From Methylobacterium phyllostachyos (GTDB taxonomy: Bacteria > Pseudomonadota > Alphaproteobacteria > Rhizobiales > Beijerinckiaceae): a DNA stretch of 64,000 bases. Within the stretch, counting starts at the first letter, position 1, and every line of letters starts with the position of its first letter. Location of the stretch: NCBI RefSeq assembly GCF_900103445.1, contig NZ_FNHS01000020.1:1-64000 (forward strand), in the 5' to 3' direction. Position numbers and translations under genes: made by a program. The notes under the pieces were generated by a model that saw only the letters and a program-made list of their open reading frames with translations, searched no databases and had not been told where the DNA came from. Positions 34,282 to 42,726 of the stretch are shown here, piece by piece.

Positions 34282-35061
34282 ATGCCAACCGGCGCACTCA
34301 CGGGTTACGTCGACGTCGCCCAGGTCGTGCTCTACGCCTTCTTCATCTTCTTCGCGGGGCTGGTCTTCTGGCTCCGCCGGGAGGACCGGCGCGAGGGTTA
34401 CCCCCTGGAGAACGAGGCGGTCGGGCGCCGCAAGTCGGACGATCCGTTCCTGATCCCCCGCTCGAAGGCGTTCCACCTGCCGGGCGGCGAGACCACCTAC
34501 GCGCCGCAGACGGTCCATGGCCGCGACGACATCGAGACCGGCATCCCCGCCCGCAAGGTCGAGCCCTGGCCGGGCGCCCCCTACGAGCGGACGGAATCCT
34601 CGCTCCAAGCCGGCGTCGGCCCCGGCTCCTGGGTGCTCCGGCACGATGTCCATGACAGGACCTGGGACAACGAGATCCGGATCGTGCCCCTGCGAGTGGC
34701 GACGAACTTCGTCGTCCACGAGGACGGCCCGAACCCGATCGGCATGACGGTGTTCGGCACCGACAACGCCGTGGCGGGCGTCGTCAGCGACGTCTGGGTG
34801 GATCGCGGCGAGTCGCTGATCCGCTACTATGAGGTCGAACTCCCCACGGGCGGCCGCCGCCTGATGCCCACCACCTTCTGCCGGGCCGGCGGCTTCACCA
34901 AAACGGTCAAGTCCGAGGCGCTGCTCGCCAGCCAGTTCGCCGACATCCCCACCACCCGCGACCCCGACAGCGTGACCTTCCTCGAGGAGGAGCGGATCAT
35001 GTCGTATTTCGGCGCCGGCACGCTCTACGCCACGCCGGCCCGCGCGGAGCCCCTGATATGA
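34282..35061 (+). CDS. puhA: Photosynthetic reaction centre H subunit
   Basis: The 259-residue protein has a single N-terminal membrane helix (VVLYAFFIFFAGLVFWLRREDRREGYPLE) and a cytoplasmic beta-rich domain with PLRVATNFVVHEDGPNPIGMTVFG. This is the standard PuhA layout. It caps the L-M core, which is encoded outside the window, and shapes the QB proton path. GGGGAG precedes the ATG. Its stop overlaps the puhB start by four bases. Confidence 0.97.
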   Translation: MPTGALTGYVDVAQVVLYAFFIFFAGLVFWLRREDRREGYPLENEAVGRRKSDDPFLIPRSKAFHLPGGETTYAPQTVHGRDDIETGIPARKVEPWPGAPYERTESSLQAGVGPGSWVLRHDVHDRTWDNEIRIVPLRVATNFVVHEDGPNPIGMTVFGTDNAVAGVVSDVWVDRGESLIRYYEVELPTGGRRLMPTTFCRAGGFTKTVKSEALLASQFADIPTTRDPDSVTFLEEERIMSYFGAGTLYATPARAEPLI

Positions 35062-35708
35062 GCGGCGATTTCCTCCCCGAGGGCACCCCGCGGGGGCTGC
35101 CCGGCCCGCTCCCGGCGGGCGAGCGCATCCTGTGGCAGGGATCGCCCACCACCACGGGTCTGCTGGTCCGGGTGTTCCACGCCCGCCTCGTGGTCGCATG
35201 GTTCGGCGCCTGCGCCCTGGCCTTCGTCCTCGCGGCGGGGTCGCCCGGCGCGGCGCTGAAGGTCGTGCTGCCGACCCTGGTGATCGGCGCGGGCGGGGTG
35301 GCCCTGCTCGGGCTGCTCGCGTGGCTGACCCACCGCACCACGCTCTACACGATCACCAATCGCCGGATCGTGTTGCAGGCCGGCATTGCCCTGCCGGTGA
35401 CCCACAACCTGCCCTTCACGCAGATCGACACTGCGGCGTTGCGCGCCTTCACGGATGGCACCGGCGACCTGCCGCTGCGGTTGCGGCCGGGCCTGCGTAT
35501 CGCCTACCTTCAGCTCTGGCCGCATGCCCGGCCCTGGCATCTGTCGCGGACCGAGCCCATGCTGCGGTCCGTGCCGAACGCCGACGCCGCGGCGGCCGTG
35601 CTGGGACAGGCGCTCGCCGCCCATGCCGACGGCGCCGCGCCGCCGGTCCGGGTGGCGCGTCTCGGCCCGGCGAACGAGAATCCCGGTCGCCTCGTCGCGG
35701 CCGAGTAG
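35058..35708 (+). CDS. puhB: PuhB photosynthetic complex assembly protein
   Basis: The 216-residue protein has the PuhB pattern LPAGERILWQGSPTTTGLL, two to three membrane helices with THRTTLYTITNRRIVLQAGIALPVT (bPH2-like domain), and a C-terminal part with AYLQLWPHARPWHLSRTEPMLR. It assists reaction-centre assembly in Rhodobacter. It starts within the puhA stop, and puhC follows after ten bases. Confidence 0.93.
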   Translation: MSGDFLPEGTPRGLPGPLPAGERILWQGSPTTTGLLVRVFHARLVVAWFGACALAFVLAAGSPGAALKVVLPTLVIGAGGVALLGLLAWLTHRTTLYTITNRRIVLQAGIALPVTHNLPFTQIDTAALRAFTDGTGDLPLRLRPGLRIAYLQLWPHARPWHLSRTEPMLRSVPNADAAAAVLGQALAAHADGAAPPVRVARLGPANENPGRLVAAE

Positions 35709-35718
35709 GGAGGGGACG

Positions 35719-36219
35719 ATGGGCGAGCGGGCGGATCACGCCGGCCGAACACCGGTTCGGGTTGCCGCTGGGCCGGCACCGGCGCTGCTGATGATCGGCG
35801 CCGGTGCGCTGATGGGCTTCACCATGCTGGCGGTCCTGATCGGCCGCAGCGAGGGGGTCGGGCTCGTCGCCCTGCCGCCGGCCAAGCCCGTGGCGCAGCT
35901 CGAATTCCGGGCCGAGGATCAGGTCGACGGCTCGATCGCCCTGCGCAACGTCGCCGACCAGAAGATCGTCGCTTGGATCCACCCCGGCGAGGATGGATTC
36001 CTGCGGGGGACGTTGCGGGGCTTGGCCCAGGCCCGCCAGCGCGACGGCCTCGGGCCGGAAAAACCCTTCAGCCTGACCCGCTACGATGACGGCCGCCTAG
36101 CGCTCGCCGACGAGGCCACCGGCCGCCGGGTGCCGCTCGAAGCCTTCGGGCCGACCAATGCCGGCGCCTTCGCCCGGCTGATGCCCGCCGCAGGCGCGCC
36201 CGCCACGGAGACGCGGTGA
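35719..36219 (+). CDS. puhC: PuhC photosynthetic complex assembly protein
   Basis: The 166-residue product has one membrane helix near the N-terminus (LLMIGAGALMGFTMLAVLIGR) and a periplasmic domain with LEFRAEDQVDGSIALRN and the FSLTRYDDGRLALADEATG strand pair typical of PuhC. It supports RC-LH1 assembly. GGAGGGG lies just before the ATG at 35719. The stop overlaps the next gene (TGATG). Confidence 0.9.
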   Translation: MGERADHAGRTPVRVAAGPAPALLMIGAGALMGFTMLAVLIGRSEGVGLVALPPAKPVAQLEFRAEDQVDGSIALRNVADQKIVAWIHPGEDGFLRGTLRGLAQARQRDGLGPEKPFSLTRYDDGRLALADEATGRRVPLEAFGPTNAGAFARLMPAAGAPATETR

Positions 36220-36515
36220 TGGGCCTGTTCGGCAGCCGCACCGTCACCGTGCCCTGCACGGTCGAGATCGAGCAGACGCCCGAGAGCCTGCACGCGCACG
36301 TGACCCTCGATGCCGGCTTCGACATCGAGCCCGGCGACGAAGTCCAGGTTCACGACGCGCCGACGTCGGTGCCCTACGGCGAGCGGCTCACCGTCCGCCG
36401 CACCGCCACCGTCACCCGGGCCGGTCCGCTGGAGCGGGCCTGGACCAAGCTCATCGCCCATCTCGAGCTGACCGAACTCTACGAGGTCAGCTTTTCCGAG
36501 AGGAGGAAGCTGTGA
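36219..36515 (+). CDS. Conserved small PGC protein between puhC and acsF
   Basis: This 98-residue protein has no signal peptide or membrane helix: a beta-rich first half (VPCTVEIEQTPESLHAHVTLD, DIEPGDEVQVHDAP) and a C-terminal ELTELYEVSFSERRKL. A similar small ORF occupies this position in other alpha- and betaproteobacterial PGCs, as I recall. It overlaps puhC and, by GTGA, acsF, so it is likely coupled to the cyclase step. Molecular function is not known to me. Confidence 0.75.
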   Translation: MGLFGSRTVTVPCTVEIEQTPESLHAHVTLDAGFDIEPGDEVQVHDAPTSVPYGERLTVRRTATVTRAGPLERAWTKLIAHLELTELYEVSFSERRKL

Positions 36516-37600
36516 ACGCTCCCGTCGCGCCCCCCACCGGCCAGCCGATTCCGAAGAACCCGGTCAACGAATCGACCAAGGCCGCCCAGGAGACGACCTT
36601 CCTCAGCCCGCGCTTCTACACGACCGATTTCGACGAGCTCGACCGCACCAACGTCGAGCCGGTGCGGCGCGACTGGGACATCCTGATCGCCGAGCTGCGC
36701 GCCGACCCGAACAAGCGCCACTTCACCCGCAACGAAGAGTTCGACTGCGACCTGTCGCGGATGGAGCCCGAGCTGCGGAAGGAGTTTTTGGATTTTCTTG
36801 TCTCTTCCATCACGGCCGAGTTTTCCGGCTGCGTGCTCTACGCCGAGATGCGCAAGCGCGCCAAGAACAAGGACATCAAGGAGCTGTTCGGTTTCATGAG
36901 CCGCGACGAGGCGCGCCACGCCGGCTTCATCAACGACACGCTCAAGGATTTCGGCATCGGCGTGGACTTAGGCTTCCTGACCAAGTCCAAAAAATACACG
37001 TTCTTCCGGCCGAAGTTCATCTTCTACGCCACCTACCTCTCCGAAAAGATCGGCTACGCCCGCTACATCACGATCTTCCGTGAGTTGGAGCGGCACCCAG
37101 AGCGGCGCATCCACCCAATCTTCAAGTGGTTCGAACTCTGGTGCAACGACGAGTTCCGCCACGGCGAGGCCTTCGCGCTGCTGATGCGGGCGAACCCGAA
37201 GCTGACCAGCGGCGTGAACCGCTATTGGATCCGGTTCTTCCTGCTTGCGGTCTTCGCCACGATGTACGTGCGCGACCATCACCGCCCGGCCTTCCACGCG
37301 GCCCTCGGCGTCGATCCCAGCGACTACGATTTCAAGGTCTTCCGGATCACCTCGGAGATCTCCCGCCAGACCTTCCCGCTGGAGCTCGACCTCGACAATC
37401 CGAAGTTCAAGGCGGGGCTCGACCGGCTGCTCGCCTGCTCCCGGACGATCGCCGACGCCAAGGCGAAGGGTGGGCTCATCGGCAAGGTGCAGCACGGCGT
37501 GCAGGTGCTGCGCGCGGCCGTGACCTTCGCCCGGCTCTATTGCCTCCCCGTCAAGGCCAACGCCCTGCCGGCCGACATTCGCCTCCAGCCGGTCTGGTAG
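36512..37600 (+). CDS. acsF: Aerobic Mg-protoporphyrin IX monomethyl ester oxidative cyclase
   Basis: The 362-residue diiron protein shows the AcsF sequence: TLNEEF-like RNEEFDCD, EFSGCVLYAEM, SRDEARHAGFIND and WCNDEFRHGEAFALLMR supply the carboxylate/His ligands. It forms ring E using O2. No BchE-type anaerobic cyclase is present in the window, consistent with aerobic pigment synthesis. It starts with GTG at 36512 in the previous stop, and puhE begins one base after its own stop. Confidence 0.96.
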   Translation: MNAPVAPPTGQPIPKNPVNESTKAAQETTFLSPRFYTTDFDELDRTNVEPVRRDWDILIAELRADPNKRHFTRNEEFDCDLSRMEPELRKEFLDFLVSSITAEFSGCVLYAEMRKRAKNKDIKELFGFMSRDEARHAGFINDTLKDFGIGVDLGFLTKSKKYTFFRPKFIFYATYLSEKIGYARYITIFRELERHPERRIHPIFKWFELWCNDEFRHGEAFALLMRANPKLTSGVNRYWIRFFLLAVFATMYVRDHHRPAFHAALGVDPSDYDFKVFRITSEISRQTFPLELDLDNPKFKAGLDRLLACSRTIADAKAKGGLIGKVQHGVQVLRAAVTFARLYCLPVKANALPADIRLQPVW

Positions 37601-37601
37601 A

Positions 37602-38396
37602 ATGGGGACCTACGCCGCTCCGGTGCTCTACGCGGTTCTGCTCTGGTGGTTCTCCACCGGGCTGATCCTGCTGCTCGACCATGCGCCGCGGCGCACGCAC
37701 CCGTGGAGCATGGCCGGCGCGACGCTGCTCCTCGCCGCCGCCCTGGTGGCGATCCGGACCAGCGCCGGGGATACGAGTGCCACGGGGGCCTACACGGCCT
37801 TCACGGCGGCGCTGGCCGTCTGGGGCTGGCAGGAGATGAGCTACTATATGGGCTTCCTGTCGGGCCCCCGGCCGGTCGCCTGCGCGCCGGGTCTGCGCGG
37901 CATGGACCGGTTCTTCGCGGCGCTCGCCACCAGCCTGTGGCACGAATTCGCCATCGTGATCGGCGGTCTCGCGATCCTGGCGCTCGTCTGGGGCAGCCCG
38001 AACCGCTTCGCCCTCTGGACCTACGGCGCCCTGGTGGTGATGAACCTCTCGGCGCGGCTCAACCTGTTCCTCGGGGTGCGCAACCTCCACGCCGAGTTCC
38101 TGCCGGACCATCTCGGCTATCTCGCCTGCTACCTGTCGCGGAAGCCGATGAACCTGCTGTTCCCGGTCTCGGTGAGCCTCGGCACCATCGCGGCGGCGCT
38201 CCTCGGACGCGCGGCTTTGGGCGCCGACCTTTTGGAACACGAGCTGATCGGCTTCACGGTGCTGGCGACGCTGACCGCCCTTGCCACCCTGGAGCACTGG
38301 TTCCTGATGCTGCCGCTGCCCTCCGCGGAGCTGTGGCGCTGGAGCCTGCCGGCCCGGGCATCCGGGGAGGCGGTCAGACCGCCGGATCACGTCTAA
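37602..38396 (+). CDS. puhE: PuhE putative photosynthetic complex assembly protein (DUF3623)
   Basis: The 264-residue protein has six or seven membrane helices and the DUF3623 landmarks GWQEMSYYMGFLSGPRPVAC, LWHEFAIVIGG and LSARLNLFLGVRNLHAEFLPDHLGYL. In Rhodobacter PuhE limits excess bacteriochlorophyll synthesis or supports RC assembly. It sits between acsF and hemA, the usual order acsF-puhE-hemA. Confidence 0.92.
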   Translation: MGTYAAPVLYAVLLWWFSTGLILLLDHAPRRTHPWSMAGATLLLAAALVAIRTSAGDTSATGAYTAFTAALAVWGWQEMSYYMGFLSGPRPVACAPGLRGMDRFFAALATSLWHEFAIVIGGLAILALVWGSPNRFALWTYGALVVMNLSARLNLFLGVRNLHAEFLPDHLGYLACYLSRKPMNLLFPVSVSLGTIAAALLGRAALGADLLEHELIGFTVLATLTALATLEHWFLMLPLPSAELWRWSLPARASGEAVRPPDHV

Positions 38397-38508
38397 GTCA
38401 GAGGATCACAGCCGGGCGGCGCACGTCCACCAATCTGGAACTGGTCTTGTGCGAAATCCGGTGTCACAGGCGGGATCAACCCGCATCGGGGATTCGGGGA
38501 GAGGCGAC

Positions 38509-39726
38509 ATGGACTACGAAAAGTTCTTCGGGGCTGAGATCGCCGGACTCCACCGGGAGGGCCGCTACCGGGTCTTCACCGACCTCGAGCGCCATGCCGG
38601 CAACTTCCCGCACGCCACCCATCACCACGCGGGCGGCACCCGGCCGGTGACGGTCTGGTGCTCGAACGATTATCTCGGCATGGGCCAGCACCCGACGGTC
38701 ACCGGGGCGATGCACGAGGCGATCGACCGCTGCGGCGCGGGCGCCGGCGGCACCCGCAACATCTCGGGCACCAACCACTACCACGTGCTCTTGGAGCGGG
38801 AACTCGCCGACCTCCACGGCAAGGAAGCGGCGCTTCTGTTCACCTCCGGCTACGTGTCGAACTGGGCCGCCCTCGGGACGCTCGCCTCGCGCCTGCCGAA
38901 CTGCGCGGTTTTTTCGGACTCCGAGAACCATGCCTCGATGATCGAGGGCATCCGGTTCTCCCGCGCCGAGCGCCACATTTTTCGTCACAACGACCCGGAG
39001 GACCTGAACCGCAAGCTCGGCCTGATCGACCCAGCCCGGCCGAAGCTGGTGGCGTTCGAGTCGGTCTACTCGATGGACGGCGACATCGCGCCGATCGCCG
39101 AGATCTGCGACGTGGCCGAGGCCCACGGGGCGCTCACCTATCTCGACGAGGTCCACGCGGTCGGCCTCTACGGGGCGCGCGGCGGCGGCATCTCGGAGCG
39201 GGACGGCGTCGCCCACCGGCTCGACGTGATCGAGGGCACGCTCGGCAAGGCGTTCGCGGTCCATGGCGGCTACATCACGGCCTCCGAGAAGCTGTGCGAC
39301 TTCGTGCGCAGCTTCGCCTCGGGCTTCATCTTCACGACCTCGCTGCCGCCCGCTGTGGCGGCGGGCGCGGCGGCGTCGATCCGCCACCTGAAGGCGAGCG
39401 GCGCCGAGCGCGCCCGGCATCAGGAGCGGGTCGCGAAGGTCCGGCAGGCGCTGGAGGCCGCCGACATCCCGACCATGCCGAACGACAGCCACATCGTGCC
39501 GGTGATGGTCTGCGACCCCGTGCTCTGCAAGGGCATCTCCGACACGCTGCTCGACGAGTTCGGCATCTACGTGCAGCCGATCAACTACCCGACGGTCGCC
39601 CGCGGCACCGAGCGCCTGCGGATCACCCCGTCGCCGCTGCACAGCGATGCCGACATCGCCCATCTGGTCGAGGCGCTGACCACGATCTGGGGGCGGATCG
39701 GGCTCCGGCAGAAGGCGGCGGAGTAG
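38509..39726 (+). CDS. hemA: 5-aminolevulinate synthase
   Basis: This 405-residue PLP enzyme is of normal length. It starts MDYEKFFGAEIAGLHREGRYR, with GAGAGGTRNISGTNHYHVLLE, the catalytic region YLDEVHAVGLYG and the PLP lysine in GTLGKAFAVHGGY. It condenses glycine and succinyl-CoA to ALA, the first tetrapyrrole precursor. The PGC location suggests it is a photosynthesis-linked copy. The start was set at ATG 38509 with GGGGAGAGG upstream. The 112-base gap after puhE may hold its own promoter; I see no PpsR site there. Confidence 0.96.
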   Translation: MDYEKFFGAEIAGLHREGRYRVFTDLERHAGNFPHATHHHAGGTRPVTVWCSNDYLGMGQHPTVTGAMHEAIDRCGAGAGGTRNISGTNHYHVLLERELADLHGKEAALLFTSGYVSNWAALGTLASRLPNCAVFSDSENHASMIEGIRFSRAERHIFRHNDPEDLNRKLGLIDPARPKLVAFESVYSMDGDIAPIAEICDVAEAHGALTYLDEVHAVGLYGARGGGISERDGVAHRLDVIEGTLGKAFAVHGGYITASEKLCDFVRSFASGFIFTTSLPPAVAAGAAASIRHLKASGAERARHQERVAKVRQALEAADIPTMPNDSHIVPVMVCDPVLCKGISDTLLDEFGIYVQPINYPTVARGTERLRITPSPLHSDADIAHLVEALTTIWGRIGLRQKAAE

Positions 39727-39733
39727 GGCGCTC

Positions 39734-39848
39734 TTCCCTCCCCCTTGCGGGGAGGGGTAGGGGTGGGGGTGGTGCAGGAGGCACCGCTCCGCTTAATTCT
39801 GGACCACCCCCACCTCCGGCTCCTCCCCGCAAGGGGGAGGAGAGGGGG
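39734..39848 (+). repeat. Type B palindromic element between hemA and bchI
   Basis: A GC-rich inverted repeat of ~115 nt occupies nearly all of the hemA-bchI gap. The outer arms pair CTCCCCCTTGCGGGGAG-like sequences, and the inner arms GGTGGGGGTGGT and ACCACCCCCACC are perfect complements. A near-identical copy lies at 63307-63421. It ends 17 bases before the bchI GTG, so it abuts or contains the bchI leader. Confidence 0.85.
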
Positions 39849-39865
39849 CAGAGTGCGAGTTCTGC

Positions 39866-40876
39866 GTGCCCACCTTCCCCTTCTCGGCCATCGTCGGCCA
39901 GGACGAGATGCGCCAGGCGCTGCTGATCGCGGCGGTGGACCCGGCGGTCGGCGGCGTGCTGGTCTTCGGCGACCGCGGCACCGGCAAGTCCACGGCGATC
40001 CGGGCGCTCGCCGCCCTGCTGCCGCCGATGCGGGCGGTGGTCGGCTGCCCGTACAATTGCGACCCCGACAGCCCAGCGGAATCCTGCCCGCACTGCGCGG
40101 AAGGAGCCCCGCGCAAAAGTCACAAAAAACCGGTGCCGGTGGTGGATCTGCCCCTCGGCGCCACCGAGGACCGGGTCGTCGGTACCCTCGATCTGGAGCG
40201 CGCGCTCGGGGCTGGCGTGAAGGCGTTCGAGCCGGGGCTGCTCGCCCGGGCCAACCGCGGGTTCCTGTACATCGACGAGGTGAACCTGCTGGAGGATCAT
40301 CTCGTGGACCTGCTGCTCGACGTGGCGGCCTCGGGCGTCAACACGGTCGAGCGCGAAGGGCTGTCGCTGCGCCATCCGGCGCGGTTCGTGCTGGTCGGGT
40401 CCGGCAACCCGGAGGAGGGGGAGTTGCGCCCGCAGCTCCTCGACAGGTTCGGGCTGGCCTGCGAGGTCGCGACCCCGAAGGACATCCCGACCCGCATCGC
40501 GGTGGTGCGCGCCCGCGACGCCTACGAGCGCGACCCGGAGGGGTTCTGCGCGGCGCGGGCAGGGGATGAGCGGAAGATCCAAAAACGAATCCTGCTGGCG
40601 CGGGAGCGTCTGCCGTCCGTGACCGTGCCGGATGCCGCCCTGGAGCGCGCGGCGCGGCTCTGCCTCGCGCTGGGGACGGATGGTTTGCGCGGCGAGCTGA
40701 CCCTGATGCGCACCGCCCGGGCGCTCGCCGCCCTCGACGGCGCCGAGACGGTCACAGACGATCACCTCCGCCGCATCGCCCCAGCCGCCCTGCGCCACCG
40801 GCTGCGGCGCAACCCACTCGACGAATCCGGCTCCACGGCCCGGGTGGAACGGGCCCTGGCGGAGGTGTTTGCGTGA
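39866..40876 (+). CDS. bchI: Magnesium chelatase ATPase subunit I
   Basis: The 336-residue AAA+ ATPase starts at GTG 39866 (MPTFPFSAIVGQDEMRQAL). Walker A GDRGTGKST, the cysteine-rich CPYNCDPDSP segment, Walker B-like GFLYIDEVNLLEDHLVDLLLD and the sensor LVGSGNPEEGELRPQLLDRFGL are all present. It forms the motor ring with BchD and drives Mg insertion by BchH. No good Shine-Dalgarno is close; the purine-rich end of element B is 17 bases upstream. The stop overlaps the bchD GTG. Confidence 0.96.
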   Translation: MPTFPFSAIVGQDEMRQALLIAAVDPAVGGVLVFGDRGTGKSTAIRALAALLPPMRAVVGCPYNCDPDSPAESCPHCAEGAPRKSHKKPVPVVDLPLGATEDRVVGTLDLERALGAGVKAFEPGLLARANRGFLYIDEVNLLEDHLVDLLLDVAASGVNTVEREGLSLRHPARFVLVGSGNPEEGELRPQLLDRFGLACEVATPKDIPTRIAVVRARDAYERDPEGFCAARAGDERKIQKRILLARERLPSVTVPDAALERAARLCLALGTDGLRGELTLMRTARALAALDGAETVTDDHLRRIAPAALRHRLRRNPLDESGSTARVERALAEVFA

Positions 40877-42708
40877 CGGGCGCGCCGCCTCTCCCTCCCC
40901 CCTCTGCGGGGGAGGGTACCCTGCGCAGCAGGGGGGGAGAGGGGCAGCGCGACGCTGCGGGTTTCAGCGCCCGACGGGACCTCTCCGGCACTGTCGCTCC
41001 CCTCTCCCGACCCCTGCTGACGCAGGGGCCACCCTCCCCCGCAGAGGGGGGAGGGAATGCGCCCAGCCTTTGGACCGACGCGCGTCTTGCCGCTGACCTG
41101 CTCGCCGCCGACCCGCAGGGATTCGGCGGCGCCTTGGTTCGCGCCCCGCCCGGTCCGGTCCGCGAGCGCTGGCTCGAAATCTTACGCGCCGCGCTCCCTC
41201 CCAAAACACCCTGGCGCCGCCTGCCCTCCGGCATCGGCGACGATGCCCTGCTCGGCGGCCTCGACCTGGCCGCCACCCTGGCGGCGGGCCGCGCGATCGC
41301 CCGGGCCGGCCTGCTGGCGGAGGCCGATGGCGGGATCGTCGTCGTGCCCATGGCCGAGCGCTTAGCCCCCGGCACGGCGTCGCGCCTCGCGGCCGCCCTC
41401 GACACCGGGAGCGCGTCGGAGCGGCCCGCCCGGTTCGGCCTGATCCTCCTCGACGAGGGCGAGGGCGACGAGACCGTCGCCGAGCCCCTGGCCGACCGCC
41501 TCGCCTTCCGGATCGACCTGAGCGGGATCGGGTTCGCGGAGACGCGGGCCGATCCGCCGGCGCCCGAACCCGGCCCCGAATGCCCCGATCCGGTCGGCGA
41601 CCTCTGCGCCCTGGCCGAGGCGTTCGGCGTCGCGTCTCTGCGCGGCCCGATCCTGGCGGCGCGGGTTGCGCGCAGGCTGGCAGGGGATAGGCCGATCAAC
41701 CGGCAGGATATCGTCACGGCCGCGCGCCTCGTCCTGGCGCCCCGGGCCACGCGTCTGCCCGCCCCGGAGGAGCCGGCTCCGGAGAGTCAGGCGCCACCGG
41801 AGGAGCCGCGCGCGGAGCCCCCGCCGGACGAGGGGCCGGAACCCGCAGCGGGCACGCCCGATGACGTCGTGCTGGAGGCGGTGCAGGCGGCGATTCCGCC
41901 GAACCTGCTCGATCAGCTGCTGGCGGGCGGGCAACGGCTCACGGCCGCGAAGGCGGGCCGGGTCGGTCAGGCAGCGGCATCCCGAACCGGGCGGCCCATC
42001 GGCAGCCGTCGGGGCGATCCACGACGGGGGCGCCTCGATCTGCTCGGCACCCTGCGGGCGGCAGCGCCCTGGCAGGCGATCCGCCGGGCAGAGAGGGAGA
42101 CACGCCGCATCGTGGTCCGGCGCGACGACCTGCGGATCCGGATCCTACGGCAGCGGACCGAGACCACAACCGTGTTCTGCGTCGATGCCTCGGGCTCGGC
42201 CGCGCTGGAGCGGCTGGCAGAGGCCAAGGGCGCGGTCGAGCTGCTGCTGGCGGAGGCCTATGTCCGACGCGACCGGGTGGCGCTGGTGGCCTTCCGCGGG
42301 ACGGGCGCCGAGTTGGTCCTTCCGCCGACGCGCTCGCTCACCCGGGCCAAGCGCGGGCTTTCCGGATTGCCGGGCGGGGGCGGGACACCGCTCGCGGCCG
42401 GGATCGATGCGGCGGTCGCGGTAGCTCTGGGGGTGCGCCGGGGCGGCAGCCGGCCGGCGATCGTGCTGCTGACCGACGGACGCGCCAATGTCTCCCGTTC
42501 GGGGGAGGGCGGTCGTGCCCGGGCCGGCGCGGAGGCCTTGCAGGCGGCCCGGACCTTGCGGGCCGCCGGTCTGCCGGCCGTCGTGGTCGATACCGGGAGC
42601 CGTGGCGAGGAGGCCCGGGCGGTCGCGGACGCGATGGGCGCCCGCTATCTCAAACTGCCGCGCACTGAGGCCAGACAGCTCAGCGCGGCGGTGCGGGCGG
42701 CGCTCTGA
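40873..42708 (+). CDS. bchD: Magnesium chelatase subunit D with repeat-encoded N-terminal insert
   Basis: Predicted 611 residues. A degenerate AAA+ domain (about 65-320) is followed by an acidic Pro-rich linker (APEEPAPESQAPPEEP) and a C-terminal von Willebrand/integrin-I domain with MIDAS residues in VFCVDASGSA and GGGGTPL. It pairs with BchI. The GTG start is embedded in the bchI stop. Residues 7-61 are encoded by a type A palindrome, which accounts for most of the extra length over the ~560-residue Rhodobacter protein. No in-frame ATG or GTG lies shortly after the insert. Confidence 0.94.
   Translation: MTGAPPLPPPSAGEGTLRSRGGEGQRDAAGFSARRDLSGTVAPLSRPLLTQGPPSPAEGGGNAPSLWTDARLAADLLAADPQGFGGALVRAPPGPVRERWLEILRAALPPKTPWRRLPSGIGDDALLGGLDLAATLAAGRAIARAGLLAEADGGIVVVPMAERLAPGTASRLAAALDTGSASERPARFGLILLDEGEGDETVAEPLADRLAFRIDLSGIGFAETRADPPAPEPGPECPDPVGDLCALAEAFGVASLRGPILAARVARRLAGDRPINRQDIVTAARLVLAPRATRLPAPEEPAPESQAPPEEPRAEPPPDEGPEPAAGTPDDVVLEAVQAAIPPNLLDQLLAGGQRLTAAKAGRVGQAAASRTGRPIGSRRGDPRRGRLDLLGTLRAAAPWQAIRRAERETRRIVVRRDDLRIRILRQRTETTTVFCVDASGSAALERLAEAKGAVELLLAEAYVRRDRVALVAFRGTGAELVLPPTRSLTRAKRGLSGLPGGGGTPLAAGIDAAVAVALGVRRGGSRPAIVLLTDGRANVSRSGEGGRARAGAEALQAARTLRAAGLPAVVVDTGSRGEEARAVADAMGARYLKLPRTEARQLSAAVRAAL
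40891..41055 (+). repeat. Type A palindromic element inside the bchD 5' end
   Basis: This 165-nt copy encodes 55 residues (LPPPSAGEGTLRSRGGEG, a 17-residue variable centre, APLSRPLLTQGPPSPAEGGG) starting at codon 7 of bchD. Length, frame and orientation relative to the gene are the same as in pucC. The arms are almost identical to the bchM and pucC copies. Confidence 0.9.
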
Positions 42709-42726
42709 GCGCCGCGGCCGTGTGGC

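Noticed and set aside
33121..35199. A 692-codon minus-strand frame opposite lhaA and puhA
   Set aside because: Same reason: it is a shadow of well-identified genes and has no ribosome site or domain.
38397..38508. A PpsR site upstream of hemA
   Set aside because: TGT and ACA triplets occur in the gap, but with 15 rather than 12 bases between them, so the consensus is not met.
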